Origin: Eustoma russellianum | Taxonomy: Eukaryota > Streptophyta > Magnoliopsida > Gentianales > Gentianaceae | NCBI GenBank assembly: GCA_036186865.1 | Contig: AP025047.1 | Span: 28,108,161-28,172,160, forward strand | Direction of reading: 5' to 3' | Length of the DNA stretch: 64,000 nucleotides | Part shown: positions 21,768-32,665 of the stretch, in pieces | Layout: each line of letters opens with the position of its first letter | How positions within the stretch are numbered: the stretch's first letter is position 1 | Notes under the pieces: model-generated | Seen by the model: the letters and a program-made list of their open reading frames with translations, nothing else | What the model was told of the DNA's origin: nothing | The model's database searches: none | Translations under genes and position numbers: made by a program

Positions 21768-23614
21768 TTATTGGAAGAGATGTGGATATAACTCCTTTAT
21801 TTGCTCCTCAAGCTCCCACGTGGCTTCACGCTCCGTATGATTACTCCATTGAACTTTGACATACGGAATCACGTGCTTGCGTAGAACTTGGTCTTTCTTA
21901 TCCATAATCTTCACTGGATGTTATTCATATGTGACATCTTCTCTAACATCCAATGGTTGAGCCTCAAGAATATGACTCGGATCCGGCACATATTTCCTCA
22001 TTTGAGACACATGGAACACATTGTGGACTTTCGACAAGATAGGAGGCAACGCTAGTCGGTATGCTCTTTCACCAACTTTACCAAACACCTCGTATGGACT
22101 AATGTATCGAGGAATTAGCTTGCCTTTCATCTCAAATCTCGCCACTCCTTTCGTGGGTGAGACTCGTAGGTAAACCATTTCACCTTCCTCAAACTCTAAG
22201 AGTCGTCTTTTAGTATCGGCCCAACTCTTACTGCGATTCTGCGCCACCCTTAACCTCTCTCTTATGATTTTCACTTTCTCAATTGTTTGTTCGACCAACT
22301 CTGGCACCGTGATCGTCCTTTCTCCAACCTCGTTTCAACAAATCGGGGACCTGCAATTGCGTCCGTATAGAGTTTCAAACGGTGTCATGCCAATTGCACT
22401 GTGATGGCTATTATTATATGAGAACTCCATCAACTTCAACATACTGTCCCAATTTCCTTTAAAATCCAAAACGCAAGCTCTCAGCATATCTTCTAAAGTC
22501 TGGATTGTCCTCTCTAACTGACCATCTGTCTGAGGATAATAGACGGTACTCATTCTTAGCTCGGTACCCATTGCTTTCTAGAAGGCCATCTAGAACTTAG
22601 AAGTGAACCTGGGATCACGGTCCGATACAATACTGACGGGAACCCTATGCAAGCTCACAATGTTATCCACATATATGTTGGATAGTTTCTCATAAGAAGT
22701 ACCATGTGGCATCGCTATAAAATGAGCTGACTTTGTCAAGCGATCGACAATTACCCAAATCATCTCATTCCCACTTCTGGTTTTGGGTAATCCTATCACG
22801 AAGTCCATAGTCACGTGCTCCCACTTCCATTCTGGGATCTCCAATGGCATCATCAAACCGCCAGGTTGCTGATGCTCTGCTTTGACCTGCTGACATACCA
22901 AGCATCTCTCGACATACTCCGCTATACTTCTTTTCATCCCTATCCACCAATAATTTATTTTGAGGTCTTTATACATTTTTGTGCTGCCAGGGTAGATAGA
23001 CAACCTTGAGTTATGAGCTTCACTCAATAATTCTCTACGAAGCTCTTCCTTGTCTAGTACGCATAGCTGGTTTTGAAACCATAGACTTTCATCTGTTCTC
23101 AACTGGAAATCTTTTACGGGACCCATGCTCAGTTTGTCACGGATTTCCTTCAGTGCTGCATCGTTATACTGAGCTTCTTTGATTCTGTCTACCAAATCTG
23201 GCCTTATAGATAAGGCTGTAAGGACATTTGCCACAGAGTCTATAACATCCAGACCAAACTCTTCGATCTCTCGCTCTAAAGGAGACTGTCTTGCATGGCT
23301 AGACTTTCTGCTCAATGCGTCTGCCACTTTGTTGGCCTTATCAGGGTGATAGTTGATGGTTAAGTCATAATCCTTGAGTAATTCTAACCACCTCCTTTGT
23401 CTCATATTCAGCTTTTTCTGCGAGAATAAATATTTTAGGCTCTTATGGTCGGTGAACATTGCACACTTTTCTTCATATAAGTAGTGTCTCCAAATCTTGA
23501 GAGCGAATACTACTGCTGCAAACTCCAAGTCATGCGTCGGGTAATTCTGTTAATATGGTTTCAACTGTCTCGATGCATACGAGATAACTCGTCCATTTTG
23601 CATCAAAACACAAC
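21768..23614 (-). pseudogene. Copy A pol, last exon: RNase H - integrase - chromodomain
   Basis: Starts with CVLMQNGRVISYASRQLKPY after the predicted intron. It continues with RNase H (TDHKSLKYLF, ADALSRKS), the integrase zinc finger (HNSRLSIYPGSTKMY...CLVCQQVK), the catalytic core (TMDFVIGLPKT, SDRDPRFTSKF, ERTIQTLEDML) and a chromodomain-like tail (VKVQWSNHTEREATWELE). The stop is at 21768-21770. Premature stops occur at about 23529, 22586 and 22574, at 22335 (W to stop, CRSPIC*) and at 21921 before the chromodomain. The one near 22574 is shared with copy B. The chromodomain probably guides integration to chromatin marks. Inactive. Confidence 0.93.
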
Positions 23615-23684
23615 CTATAAACCAAAAGTTAGTTTTAAACTGGCATATGTATATTCAATGCATAAGTTGTAATGATATACATAC
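23615..23684 (-). other. Predicted 70-nt intron between RT and RNase H, copy A
   Basis: Minus strand: exon end GGACTAG, intron GTATGTATATC...GGTTTATAG, next exon GTTGTGTTTTG. Removal joins GLG to CVLMQNG in frame, matching the continuous sequence of element C at the same place. The interval contains a stop and does not match RT. Copy B has the same interval. Confidence 0.75.
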
Positions 23685-25004
23685 CTAGTCCTTTCTTGGA
23701 CGCATCACTATAGATCACGAAGCCGTCGGTGCTGGAGGGTTGCGCCAACACCGGGGCAGTGGTCAATCTCTTCTTGAGCTCAGAAAAGCTCTGCTCGCAT
23801 TCAGCAGTCCACTCAAACTTAGTCTTCTTCTGAGTAAGTCGACTAAATGGAATTGCTATTGTCGAAAATCCCTCAACAAACTTCCGGTAGTAGCCTGCCA
23901 AGCCTAGGAAGCTTCTGACTTCGGTCACATTAGTAGGTCTTGGCCATTCAGTAATGGTTTCTACCTTCTTAGGATCCATTGAGATCCTGTCCTCCGAAAT
24001 TACATGACCGAGAAAGGCTACACTTCTTAGCAAAAATTCACACTTGCTGAATTTGGCATATAGCTTCTGTTGCCTCAAAATTTCCAACACCACTCTTAGG
24101 TGTTCTGCATGGGATTGTTCATCAGGAGAGTAGACCAAGATATCATCGACGAACACCACAACGAATTGGTCCAACTGTTCTCAGAATACGGTGTTCATCA
24201 AGTCCATAAAAGCTGCTGGGGCATTAGTCAATCCAAAAGGCATCACAAAAAACTCATAATGCCCATATCGAGTCCGAAAAGCTGTTTTAGGAACATCACT
24301 TGCTTTCATGAGGAACTGATGATACCCCTGACGAAGGTCGATCTTTGAGAACAATCGGGCACCTTTCTATTGATCAAATAAATCCTCGATCCTTGGCAGT
24401 GGGTACTTATTCTTAATGGTTACTTTGTTCAGCTCCCTGTAGTCAATGCACAATCTCAAACTGCCATCTTTCTTCTTGACAAACAAAACAGAGGCTTCCC
24501 AAGGTGATACACTGGGTCTAATTAACTTCTTGTCTAACAACTCCTGTAGTTGACCCTTTAACTCCTTAAGTTCAGCTGGGGCCATCCTATAAGGTGCCTT
24601 GGATATAGGCTCAGTTCCGGGAATCAAGTTGATTTCAAACTCCACTTCTCTTGATGGGGGTACTCCAGGCAAATCATCTGGAAATACGTCTTTGAATTCG
24701 TTGATTACCGGGATGTGGTCAATAGAGGGGGTTTCTTGCTTAGTATCCATAGCATAAACCATAAATCCCTCTGCTCCCTTCTGCAAAGCCTTAAAAGCTT
24801 TAACCGCCGTCAAATAAATTTTCTTAGGGGCCTTAGTCAACTTGACATTTCCTTGAACTGTCACTTCATTCATTTCGGGATCTTTGACAGTTACCAATTT
24901 CAGTCTGCAGTCGATATTGGCATGATGCTTGGTCAGCCAATCCATGCCCAATATCACATCGAAATCCCTTATCGAAATTGGAACCAAGGTAACGGAAAAT
25001 ACCT
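23685..25004 (-). pseudogene. Copy A pol, middle exon: end of protease and RT
   Basis: Contains the end of the protease (VILGMDWLTKHHANIDC), the linker (FKDVFPDDLPGVPP), and RT blocks KAPYRMAPAELKELK, LFVKKKDGSLRLCIDYRELN, KYPLPRIEDLFDQ, FLVMPFGLTNAPAAFMDLMN, and VVVFVDDILVYSPDE with the catalytic VDD. Stops: TAG after DLFDQ (24367, copy A only) and TGA after MNTVF (24175-24177, shared with B). At 25004 the sequence meets an inversion and the rest of the protease is on the opposite strand. Inactive. Confidence 0.93.
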
Positions 25005-25033
25005 CCATTTTGGATTATGCTGACATGTTCCAC

Positions 25034-25599
25034 GCCTTGAGAAATTTCACGCCCATGGTGTTGTAAAACAACAGAATAAAGATGCTCATGTTTGAGCAAG
25101 GTTTGAATCCCCGCATTTGGACGGCTATAGCAGGGTCTAGTCTGAAAACTTTTGAGGAAATGTTTGATGCCTGCTATCGCGTAGAAAGTGATATGCGCAG
25201 GTCACAGCCTAGAGAGGCTCGTGATGATACCAGCAAGAGGCCGAGGGATGATAGAAGTGGAGGTAGACCCGGACGTTGGGTCAAAATTCCCCAAAAAGGC
25301 CAGGCATGACCGTTTCAGAGGGCACTGCAGCAGGGTCAGCCGGATCGACAGGCAACAGGTGTATGTCCCCATTGCCAGAAGAATCATATAGGGGAATGTT
25401 GGAAGAAAACGGGAGCTTGTTTAAGTGTGGCAAGACGCGCCACAGGATCAAGGATTGCCCTGAGTGGAAGCAAAAGCCACAGGGAGAAGCAGGGCCGTCG
25501 CAGCAGCAAAGGGGTAGGCCCAAGCCCAACGCGAGAGTACAAGTCATGACCGACGCTGAAGTGCAGGAGAGCACCGATGTTGTGACAGATACGATTTAA
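25034..25599 (+). pseudogene. Copy A gag C-terminal half and zinc knuckle, inverted
   Basis: Plus-strand frames read MLMFEQGLNPRIWTAIAGSS, then SDMRRSQPREARDD and, after a frameshift, FKCGKTRHRIKDCPEWKQKP. The knuckle has lost its first cysteine through the 1-nt shift (copy B has CFKCGKRRHRIKDC). A TAA at about 25068-25070, before the MLMFEQG segment, is shared with copy B. The exon should end GTGACAG; here the splice donor is mutated to AT. Confidence 0.88.
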
Positions 25600-25717
25600 G
25601 TTAAATCTTAGTTGTTTAAGTTGAATTTTAGTCGTTTAAGTTAAAGTTGAATGTGCTGTACATGAAAATTTTTATGTGTTACACTTATTGTGATTAGGTG
25701 CGATCCTAGTTAATAAA

Positions 25718-25896
25718 GTGCCTGCAAACGTATTATTTGATAGTGGAGCAAGTCACTCTTTTATATCTAAGAAATTTTCCAAGGGACTTGATTGTATGTC
25801 CGAGTGTCTTGAGGCCCCCTTCCGAGTGCAGGCAGCTGGTGATCAAGTACTAGTGTCACATCATCAGTATAAAGATTGTGCATTGGAGTTGGATGG
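25718..25896 (+). pseudogene. Copy A protease N terminus, inverted
   Basis: The plus-strand frame has VPANVLFDSGASHSFISKKF with the aspartic-protease active site DSG. It also has VQAAGDQVLVSHHQYKDC, as in copy B and element C. It is preceded by the intron 3' splice site GTGATTAG|GTGCGATC. It is separated from its own RT by the inversion breakpoint. Confidence 0.9.
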
Positions 25897-26389
25897 AATA
25901 TATCCTGTCCTGCTCCAGCTTATCAAACTGCCTCATCTTCTCCAGAATGGCAGTTTCAGACACGTAGTAATCCTTGTAGGCCTCAAAAAATTGTCTCCAC
26001 AAGATAGGAGGGGTCATTTTCGGCAGAATACCATTCCACCAAGCATTTGCTCTGCCACTCAGTAAGGGCGTGACCACATCGACCTTAAGTTCTTCAGGCA
26101 CTTGTACCAGCCTGAAGCATTTCTCTACCTCATCCACCCAAAATTCTGCCACCTCTGGATCAGTGGTCCCCTCAAAGGTTGGGGCATGCATCTTTCGTAT
26201 CTCTCCAATGTAATTTCTTATGCCATGTTGAGGCGGTGGTGGAGGAGGAGGTTGTTGCTGCTGTTGCGCCACACTTTGCGCAATCACCATTATGGCGTCC
26301 ATTAGAGCTTGAGGCATTACCATTTGTGGTGGCTGTGGGTTCTCATTTCCGTTGCCACCGTTTCCAGACTTATCCCTTCTAGGAGGCAT
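25897..26389 (-). pseudogene. Copy A gag N-terminal part
   Basis: Starts MPPRRDKSGNGGNG at 26389. It has a Q/P-rich linker, then APTFEGTTDPEVAEFWVDEV, FRLVQVPEELKVD and WRQFFEAYKDYYV, the plant retrotransposon gag domain. It runs into the inverted block after KLEQDRI. The ATG is four bases after CTTGCAG, a good 3' splice site, with ACTAAC (branch-point-like) about 25 nt further upstream. Confidence 0.9.
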
Positions 26390-26393
26390 CTTT

Positions 26394-26428
26394 CTGCAAG
26401 ATCAGTGCTTGTTAGTCTTCAACAATTC
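26394..26428 (-). other. Predicted leader-intron 3' splice site before gag, copy A
   Basis: Minus strand: GAAGACTAACAAGC (branch-like CTAAC) then CTGATCTTGCAG|AAAG ATG. Splicing from an LTR donor to this site would remove the primer-binding site and about 2.3 kb of leader. Confidence 0.45.
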
Positions 26429-26659
26429 CAAAGATAATATCGAAAGCTCATAGGGTCGCACAGAACTGAACTTGCATACGTTAAAGGAATAAATCGTATA
26501 GTCTTTATTTAAGTTATATCGCGCTCGCACACACCCCACCCAATTCGTCTTATATCTAATATCAAATACTTAGACCTATGAATCATCTTAAGGTCAAAAT
26601 CGCAGCTTAAGACTCTATATGACATAACCTAGGTCTCCGAGGTAGATCTGAAGCCTAGT
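26429..26659. other. Untranslated leader of copy A
   Basis: Sequence between PBS and gag without coding content. Part of it (to about 26590) is missing from copy B, and the remainder is inverted there. Confidence 0.8.
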
Positions 26660-26670
26660 CTCTGATACCA
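26660..26670 (-). other. Primer-binding site of copy A
   Basis: Minus-strand TGGTATCAGAG, two bases from LTR2. It matches initiator tRNA-Met. Confidence 0.93.
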
Positions 26671-26672
26671 CC

Positions 26673-29074
26673 TGTAGCGCCCCGACCCGGATAGCGGATC
26701 CGAACCGATGCACCCGTCGTAGCTTACTGAGAAGATTACAAGACGTCTCATCTCTCAAGTACACATCATCAATGACGTAAGAGAATAAGCACGGAGACAC
26801 GTGCAACATAAAATATAAACCATCAAATCCGTACATCAAAGCGTAGTAAGGTTACAAAAGATTGTGGTCGTAGCCAACTAAATCCTCAAGTGAACATAAG
26901 AAAACTAAGATAATAAGAAACTGTCTAAACAATTCCCAATAAGAACTTTAAGCATCCCACTCAGCCCACTCGTCATCGTCTTCTATGAAAATCATGTCAT
27001 AGCTGGGCTCATCTGCAAAACAACGGTACTACCCTTAGCGAAAATGCTAGCAAGTAACCCGCTTATAAGGCATGCGGGATCAACACATGCCAAGACATGA
27101 GAAATATCTATATCAAGGGGGTGATGGGGCACATGTCTTGTATAACTTCAAGAATATAGATTAATAGCATAACAGAACAAGAACAGTAATTCACAAGCAT
27201 TCAAAAGTTCGATAACAATCCAGTTACAAATCAATCATACTGTAACGACTCACGTGATGAATGACCTTTCAAGTATGCACTACACTACACAATCACAAAC
27301 GATTATGCTTCATTTTTCGAAAACAGTGCAATGCATGTCATAATGTCCGGTCACATAACTTTATACCCTGTGATGGGCCACAGCTTGTCTTTATACCCTG
27401 TGACGCACCACAGCTCAACTTTATACCCTGTAATGTTCCACAGCATGTCTTTATACCCTGTGTCACATTACAACCCACTTTATACCCTGTGATGGTTACA
27501 GCTTGTCTTTATACCCTGTAACGCATTACAGCTCATTTCACAAACTTTATACCCTGTGCCGAAGCGCAGCTCTTATCAAAACGTAATACGAATGCAAGTG
27601 CCATGATGCAAGGATGCACGTTCACATGTCAATCAATCAATCAAAACTCGTCTCATTCACGTATTCCGGTGTAGAAACTCAAGCAAGTCAACGTTACCTA
27701 AACTTTCATCCTTAGAACACAAGAAATGGAGTATACATCCTCACACGTTCCATTTGAACCCTATCAAAGCCTCAAGCATGCATTCTTAACCCCTTAGGTC
27801 ATTCACGTTGAAGTCCGATTCAAATATCCAACAAAGAACTCTCCGTTGATTCATCATCCTAAGTTGTGTTCCCGAGATTCATACCAACCTCAATCAGGTC
27901 CTAAGAAGTTCCTAAGTTCACCCAAAGGATCCCCTAGCTTCCCTCTTTCTATCCTTAATTTTCCACAAAACAGATGGACGTCAGCCCCTAACATCGATCG
28001 ATCGACGTCCATCTGAGACACATCGATCTCTCAGTCCACCTACATCGATCGATCGATGTGACGTCGATCCCTCACATCGATCGATCGACGTCCATCAGAG
28101 AACATCGATCTCTCACTCATCCTACATCGATCGATCCACGTACATTTGAAACACATCAGTCTCTCACCTGCTAGACATCGATCGATCGATGTACGTCAGC
28201 CTCTAACATCGATCGATTGATGTCATCGTTTTTCCAGAATTTCACTGCGTTTTCTGCAGAAATTGCAGATCCTAAACTCCAAATCAAACCCAACTTCCTT
28301 CCAACCATTCAAAGCCTATTTCGCCCTATCAATCCACACTTAATTCACCAAATCAAAACCTTTCATATACACATCAAAGATTTAAGCCTAAAACTCAAAT
28401 CATTCATCAAAAACGAACCCAAAATCCCCTCTTTTCACACTCCCTTCCCTTCAACCGCAAATAGCAACAAGGTAGGGTTCAAGGGATTGAGATTTGCAGG
28501 ATTCCACCGAATCAAAACAACAACAAACAATATTCAACATATAGTGGCCAAATCTCAAAATCAAAAACACATAAAACACATATAGATTCATAGAAAGAAA
28601 CTACTGCATGGTGATCCATTTTGATATCAAAAATAGGCCTTTTCTCTTTCGTAAAACGTAGGAACTCATAAGTAGATTAATTGCCTTTGATTATCCGAAG
28701 AAGATCCGAAGAACAAACGAAGAAGGGATCGAAAGTCTTCCCTAGGGTTGCAAGAGTGAAATCGCCTATGGGGAGGGAGAGAGTAAAAGCGTTGGTTTCT
28801 TTTCTGAAAATGAAGAGAAACTGACGTTCTGTCAGTTTTGATATGGGAAAGGGTGAAATTTGAATTTCTAAATTATATCATATTATCTCATTTATCTTAA
28901 ATAACTAAATTCTAATATTGAATTCCAAATTAATTTCTAATTAATTCTAATATTTAAACCCTCAATAAATACCAATTAATTATGATACTTAATTCATTAT
29001 CATTAATTGTCCTTAATCACATTTAATTTCCTTTTTATCCTTTAATTACTCTACGGAGTGTGCAGGGCATAACA
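26673..29074 (-). repeat. LTR2, shared central LTR (5' of A, 3' of B)
   Basis: 2402 bp, TGTAGCGCCCCGACCCGG to GCAGGGCATAACA. It serves both copies and has no target duplication at either end. It contains the hairpin array (27358-27571) and palindrome block (27975-28226). Its predicted GC donor (minus, near 28682) reads GCAATTAA, probably disabled. Frames at 27261-27521 and 28217-28585 are repeat shadows. Confidence 0.95.
27358..27571. repeat. Hairpin minisatellite in LTR2
   Basis: Seven units. Unit 6 reads CTGTAACGCATTACAG, a perfect 6-bp stem with CGCA loop; in LTR1 the same unit has decayed to CTGTAACACATCACCG. Confidence 0.92.
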
Positions 29075-29089
29075 TTCCACCCTCCTTAC
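29075..29089 (-). other. Polypurine tract of copy B
   Basis: Minus-strand GTAAGGAGGGTGGAA precedes the LTR2 start TGTTATGCC. Compared with copy A it reads GGAGGG instead of GAGGGG. Confidence 0.88.
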
Positions 29090-29119
29090 AAAAAGTTTCG
29101 TCCTCGAAACTGACGTACC

Positions 29120-30966
29120 TTACTGGAAGAGATGTGGATATAACTCCTTTATTTGCTCCTCAAGCTCCCACGTGGCTTCACGCTCCGTATGATTACTCCA
29201 TTGAACTTTGACATACGGAATCACGCGCTTGCGTAGAACTTGGTCTTTCTTATCCACAATCTTCACTGGATGTTCTTCATATGTGACATCTTCTCTAACA
29301 TCCAATGGTTGAGCCTCAAGAATATGACTCGGATCCGGCACGTATTTCCTTAGTTGAGACCCATGGAACACATTGTGGACTTTCGATAAGATAGGAGGCA
29401 ACGCTAGTCGGTATGCTCTTTCACCAACTTTACCAAGCACCTCGTATGGACCAATGTATCGAGGAATTAGCTTGTCTTTCATCTCAAATCTCGCCACTCC
29501 TTTCGTGGGTGAGACTCGTAGGTAAACCTTTTTACCTTTCTCAAACTCTAAGGGTCGTCTTTTAGTATCGGCCCAACTCTTACTGCGATTCTGCGCCACC
29601 CTTAACCTCTCTCTTATGATTTTCAATTTCTCAATTGTTTGTTCGACCAACTCTGGCGCTGTGATCGTCCTTTCTCCAACCTCGTCCCAACAAATTGGGG
29701 ACCTGCAATTGCGTCCGTATAGAGCTTCAATCGGTGTCATGCCAATTGCACTTTGATGGCTATTATTATATGAGAACTCCATTAACTTCAGCATACTGTC
29801 CCAATTTCCTTTAAAATCCAGAACGCAAGCTCTCAGCATATCTTCTAAAGCCTGGATTGTCCTCTCCGACTGACCATCTGTCTGAGGATGATAGGCGGTA
29901 CTCATTCTTAGCTCGATACCCATTGCTTTCTAGAAGGCCATCCAGAACTTAGAAGTGAACCTGGGATTACGGTCCGATACAATACTGACGAGAACCCCAT
30001 GCAAGCTCATAATGTTATCCACATATATGTTGGAAAGTTTCTCATAAGAAGTACCATGCGACATCGCTATGAAATGAGCTGTCTTTGTCAAGCGATCGAC
30101 AATTACCCAAATCATCTCATTCCCACTTCTGGTTTTGGGTAATCCTATCACGAAGTCCATAGTCACGTGCTCTCACTTCCATTCTGGGATCTCCAATGGC
30201 ATCATCAAACTGCCAGGTTGTTGATGCTCTGCTTTGACCTGCTGACATACCAAGCATCTCTTGACATACTCCGCCATACTTCTTTTCATCCCTATCCACC
30301 AATAATTTCTTTTGAGGTCTTTATACATTTTTGTGCTGTCAGGGTGGATAGACAACCTTGAGTTATGAGCTTCACTCAACAATTCTCTACGAAGCTCTTC
30401 CTTGTCTGGTACGCATAGCCGGTTTTGAAACCATAGACTTCCATCTGTTCTCAACTGGAAATCTTTTACGGGACCCATGCTCAGTTTTTCACGGATTTCC
30501 TTCAGTGCTGCATCGTTATACTGAGCTTTTTTGATTCTGTCTACCAAATTTGGCCTTATAGATAAGGCTGTAAGGACATTTGCCACAGAATCTATAACAT
30601 CCAGACCAAACTCTTCGATCTCTCGCTCTAAAGAAGACTGTCTTGCATGGCTAGACTTTCTGCTCAACGCGTCTGCCACTTTGTTGGCCTTACCAGGGCG
30701 ATAGTTGATGGTTAAGTCATAATCCTTGAGTAATTCTAACCACCTCCTTTGTCTCATATTCAGCTCTTTCTGTGAGAATAAATATTTTAGGCTCTTATGG
30801 TCGGTGAACACTGCACACTTTTCTTCATATAAGTAGTGTCTCCAAATCTTGAGAGCAAATACTACTGCTGCAAGCTCCAAGTCATGCGTCGGGTAATTCT
30901 GTTCATATGGTTTCAACTGTCTCGATGCATACGAGATAACTCGTCCATTTTGCATCAAAACACAAC
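29120..30966 (-). pseudogene. Copy B pol, last exon: RNase H - integrase - chromodomain
   Basis: Same layout as in copy A: CVLMQNGRVISYASRQLKPY at the start, RNase H with TDHKSLKYLF, the integrase HHCC finger, catalytic motifs MDFVIGLPKT, SDRNPRFTSKF (N where D is usual after DR) and ERTIQALEDML, and a complete chromodomain-like tail (VKIVDKKDQVLRK...VKVQWSNHTEREATWELE) ending YPHLFQ. Stops: TGA after PEWK (W to stop, copy B only, 30170) and TAG after WMAF (29927-29929, shared with A). The chromodomain is uninterrupted here, unlike in A. Confidence 0.94.
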
Positions 30967-31036
30967 CTATAAACCAAAAGTTAGTTTTAAACTGGCATAT
31001 GTATATTCAATGCATAAGTTGTAATGATATACATAC
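30967..31036 (-). other. Predicted 70-nt intron between RT and RNase H, copy B
   Basis: Same boundaries as in copy A: GACTAG|GTATGTATATC...TTTATAG|GTTGTG. Removal restores GLG-CVLMQNG. Both splice sites are intact. Confidence 0.75.
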
Positions 31037-32556
31037 CTAGTCCTTTCTTGGACGCATCACTATAGATCACGAAGACGTCGGTGCTGGAGGGTTGCGCCAA
31101 CACCGGGGCAGTGGTCAATCTCTTCTTGAGCTCAGAAAAGCTCTGCTCGCATTCAGCAGTCCACTCAAACTTAGTCTTCTTCTGAGTAAGTCGACTAAAT
31201 GGAACTGCTATTGTCGAAAATCCCTCAACAAACTTCCGGTAGTAGTCTGCCAAGCCTAGGAAGCTTCTGACTTCGGTCACATTAGTAGGTCTTGGCCATT
31301 CAGTAGTGGCTTCTACCTTCTTAGGATCCATTGAGATCCCGTCCTCCAAAATTACATGACCGAGAAAGGCTACACTTCTTAGCCAAAATTCACACTTGCT
31401 GAATTTGGCATATAGCTTCTGTTGCCTCAAAATTTCCAACACCACTCTTAGGTGTTCTGCATGGGATTGTTCATCAGGAGAGTAGACCAAGGTATCATCG
31501 ATGAACACCACAACGAATTGGTCCAACTGTTCTCAGAATACGGTGTTCATCAAGTCCATAAAAGCTGTTGGGGCATTAGTCAATCCAAAAGGCATCACCA
31601 AAAACTCATAATGCCCATATCGAGTCCAAAAAGCTGTTTTAGGAACATCACTTGCTTTCACGAGGAACTGATGATACCCCTGACGAAGGTCGACCTTTGA
31701 GAACAATCGGGCACCTTTCAATTGATCAAATAAATCCTCGATCCTTGGCAGTGGGTACTTGTTCTTAATGGTTACTTTGTTCAGTTCCCTGTAGTCAATG
31801 CACAATCTCAAACTGCCATCTTTTTTCTTGACAAACAAAACAGGGGCTTCCCAAGGTGATACACTGGGTCTAATTAACGTCTTGTCTAACAACTCTTGTA
31901 GTTGACCCTTTAACTCCTTAAGTTCAGCTGGGGCCATCCTGTAAGGTGCCTTGGATATAGGCTCAGTTCCGGAAATCAAGTTGATTTCAAACTCCACTTC
32001 TCTTGATGGGGGTACTCCAGGCAAATCATCTGGAAATACGTCTTTGAATTCGTTGATTACCGGGATGTGGTCAATAGAGGGGGTTTCTTGCTTAGTATCT
32101 ATAGCATAAACCATAAATCCCTCTGCTCCCTTCTGCAAATCCTTAAAAGCTTTAACCGCCGTCAAATAAATTTTCTTAGGGGCCTTAGTCAACTTGACAT
32201 TTCCTTGAACTGTCACTTCATTCATTTCAGGATCTTTGACAGTTACCAATTTCAGTCTGCAGTCGATATTGGCAGGATGCTTGGTCAGCCAATCCATGCC
32301 CAATATCACATCAAAATCCCTCATCGAAATTGGAACCAAGGTAACGGAAAATACCTTCCCATCCAACTCCAATGCACAATCTTTATACTGATGATGTGAC
32401 ACTAGTACTTGATCACCAGCTGCCTGCACTCGGAAGGGGGCCTCAAGCCACTCGGACATACAATCAAGTCCTTTGGCAAATTTCTTAGATATAAAAGAGT
32501 GACTTGCTTTACTATCAAATAAACATTTGCATGCACTTTATTAACTAGGATCGCAC
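31037..32556 (-). pseudogene. Copy B pol, middle exon: protease and RT
   Basis: Starts after the gag-protease intron with GAILVNKV. The protease active site is damaged twice: a 1-nt deletion just before it and DSG changed to DSK. The frame from 32459 down is open through VILGMDWLTKHPANIDC, KAPYRMAPAELKELKG, LCIDYRELNKVTIKN and FLVMPFGLTNAPTAFMDLMN. It then has the TGA shared with copy A (31530) and VVVFIDDTLVYSPDE, with the catalytic FIDD intact. Inactive, but the best RT sequence of the family here. Confidence 0.93.
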
Positions 32557-32665
32557 CTAATCACGATAAGTGTAACACATAAAAATTTTCATGTACAGCA
32601 CATTCAACTTTAACTTAAACGACTAAAATTCAACTTAAACAACTAAGATTTAACTTAAATCGTAC
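32557..32665 (-). other. Predicted 109-nt gag-protease intron, copy B
   Basis: Minus strand: exon GTTGTGATAG, intron GTACGATTTAAG...CGTGATTAG, exon GTGCGATCCTAG. Splicing gives VVI-G-AILVNKV in frame, the intron interrupting the glycine codon after its first base. Unspliced RNA stops at TAA nine bases into the intron, giving Gag alone. Element C has an intron in the same place and phase. Confidence 0.75.

Larger units (their letters stand above)
25005..25896 (+). other. Inverted 892-bp block in copy A
   Basis: Compared with copy B, everything from CCATTTTGGATTATGC (25005) to GTTGGATGG (25896) is reverse-complemented. The block holds the second half of gag, the zinc knuckle, the gag-protease intron and the protease N terminus. 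The left junction is clean (AATACCT|CCATTTT). The right has about 3 extra bases (GGATGG AAT ATATCC). CCAT/ATGG occurs in inverted orientation at the two original breakpoints. Confidence 0.93.

Noticed and set aside
22590..23528. Possibility that the gypsy-like pol sequences belong to an endogenous pararetrovirus
   Set aside because: LTRs with TSD, PBS and PPT, and an integrase with chromodomain, are present; there is no movement-protein or coat-like frame. These are LTR retrotransposons.
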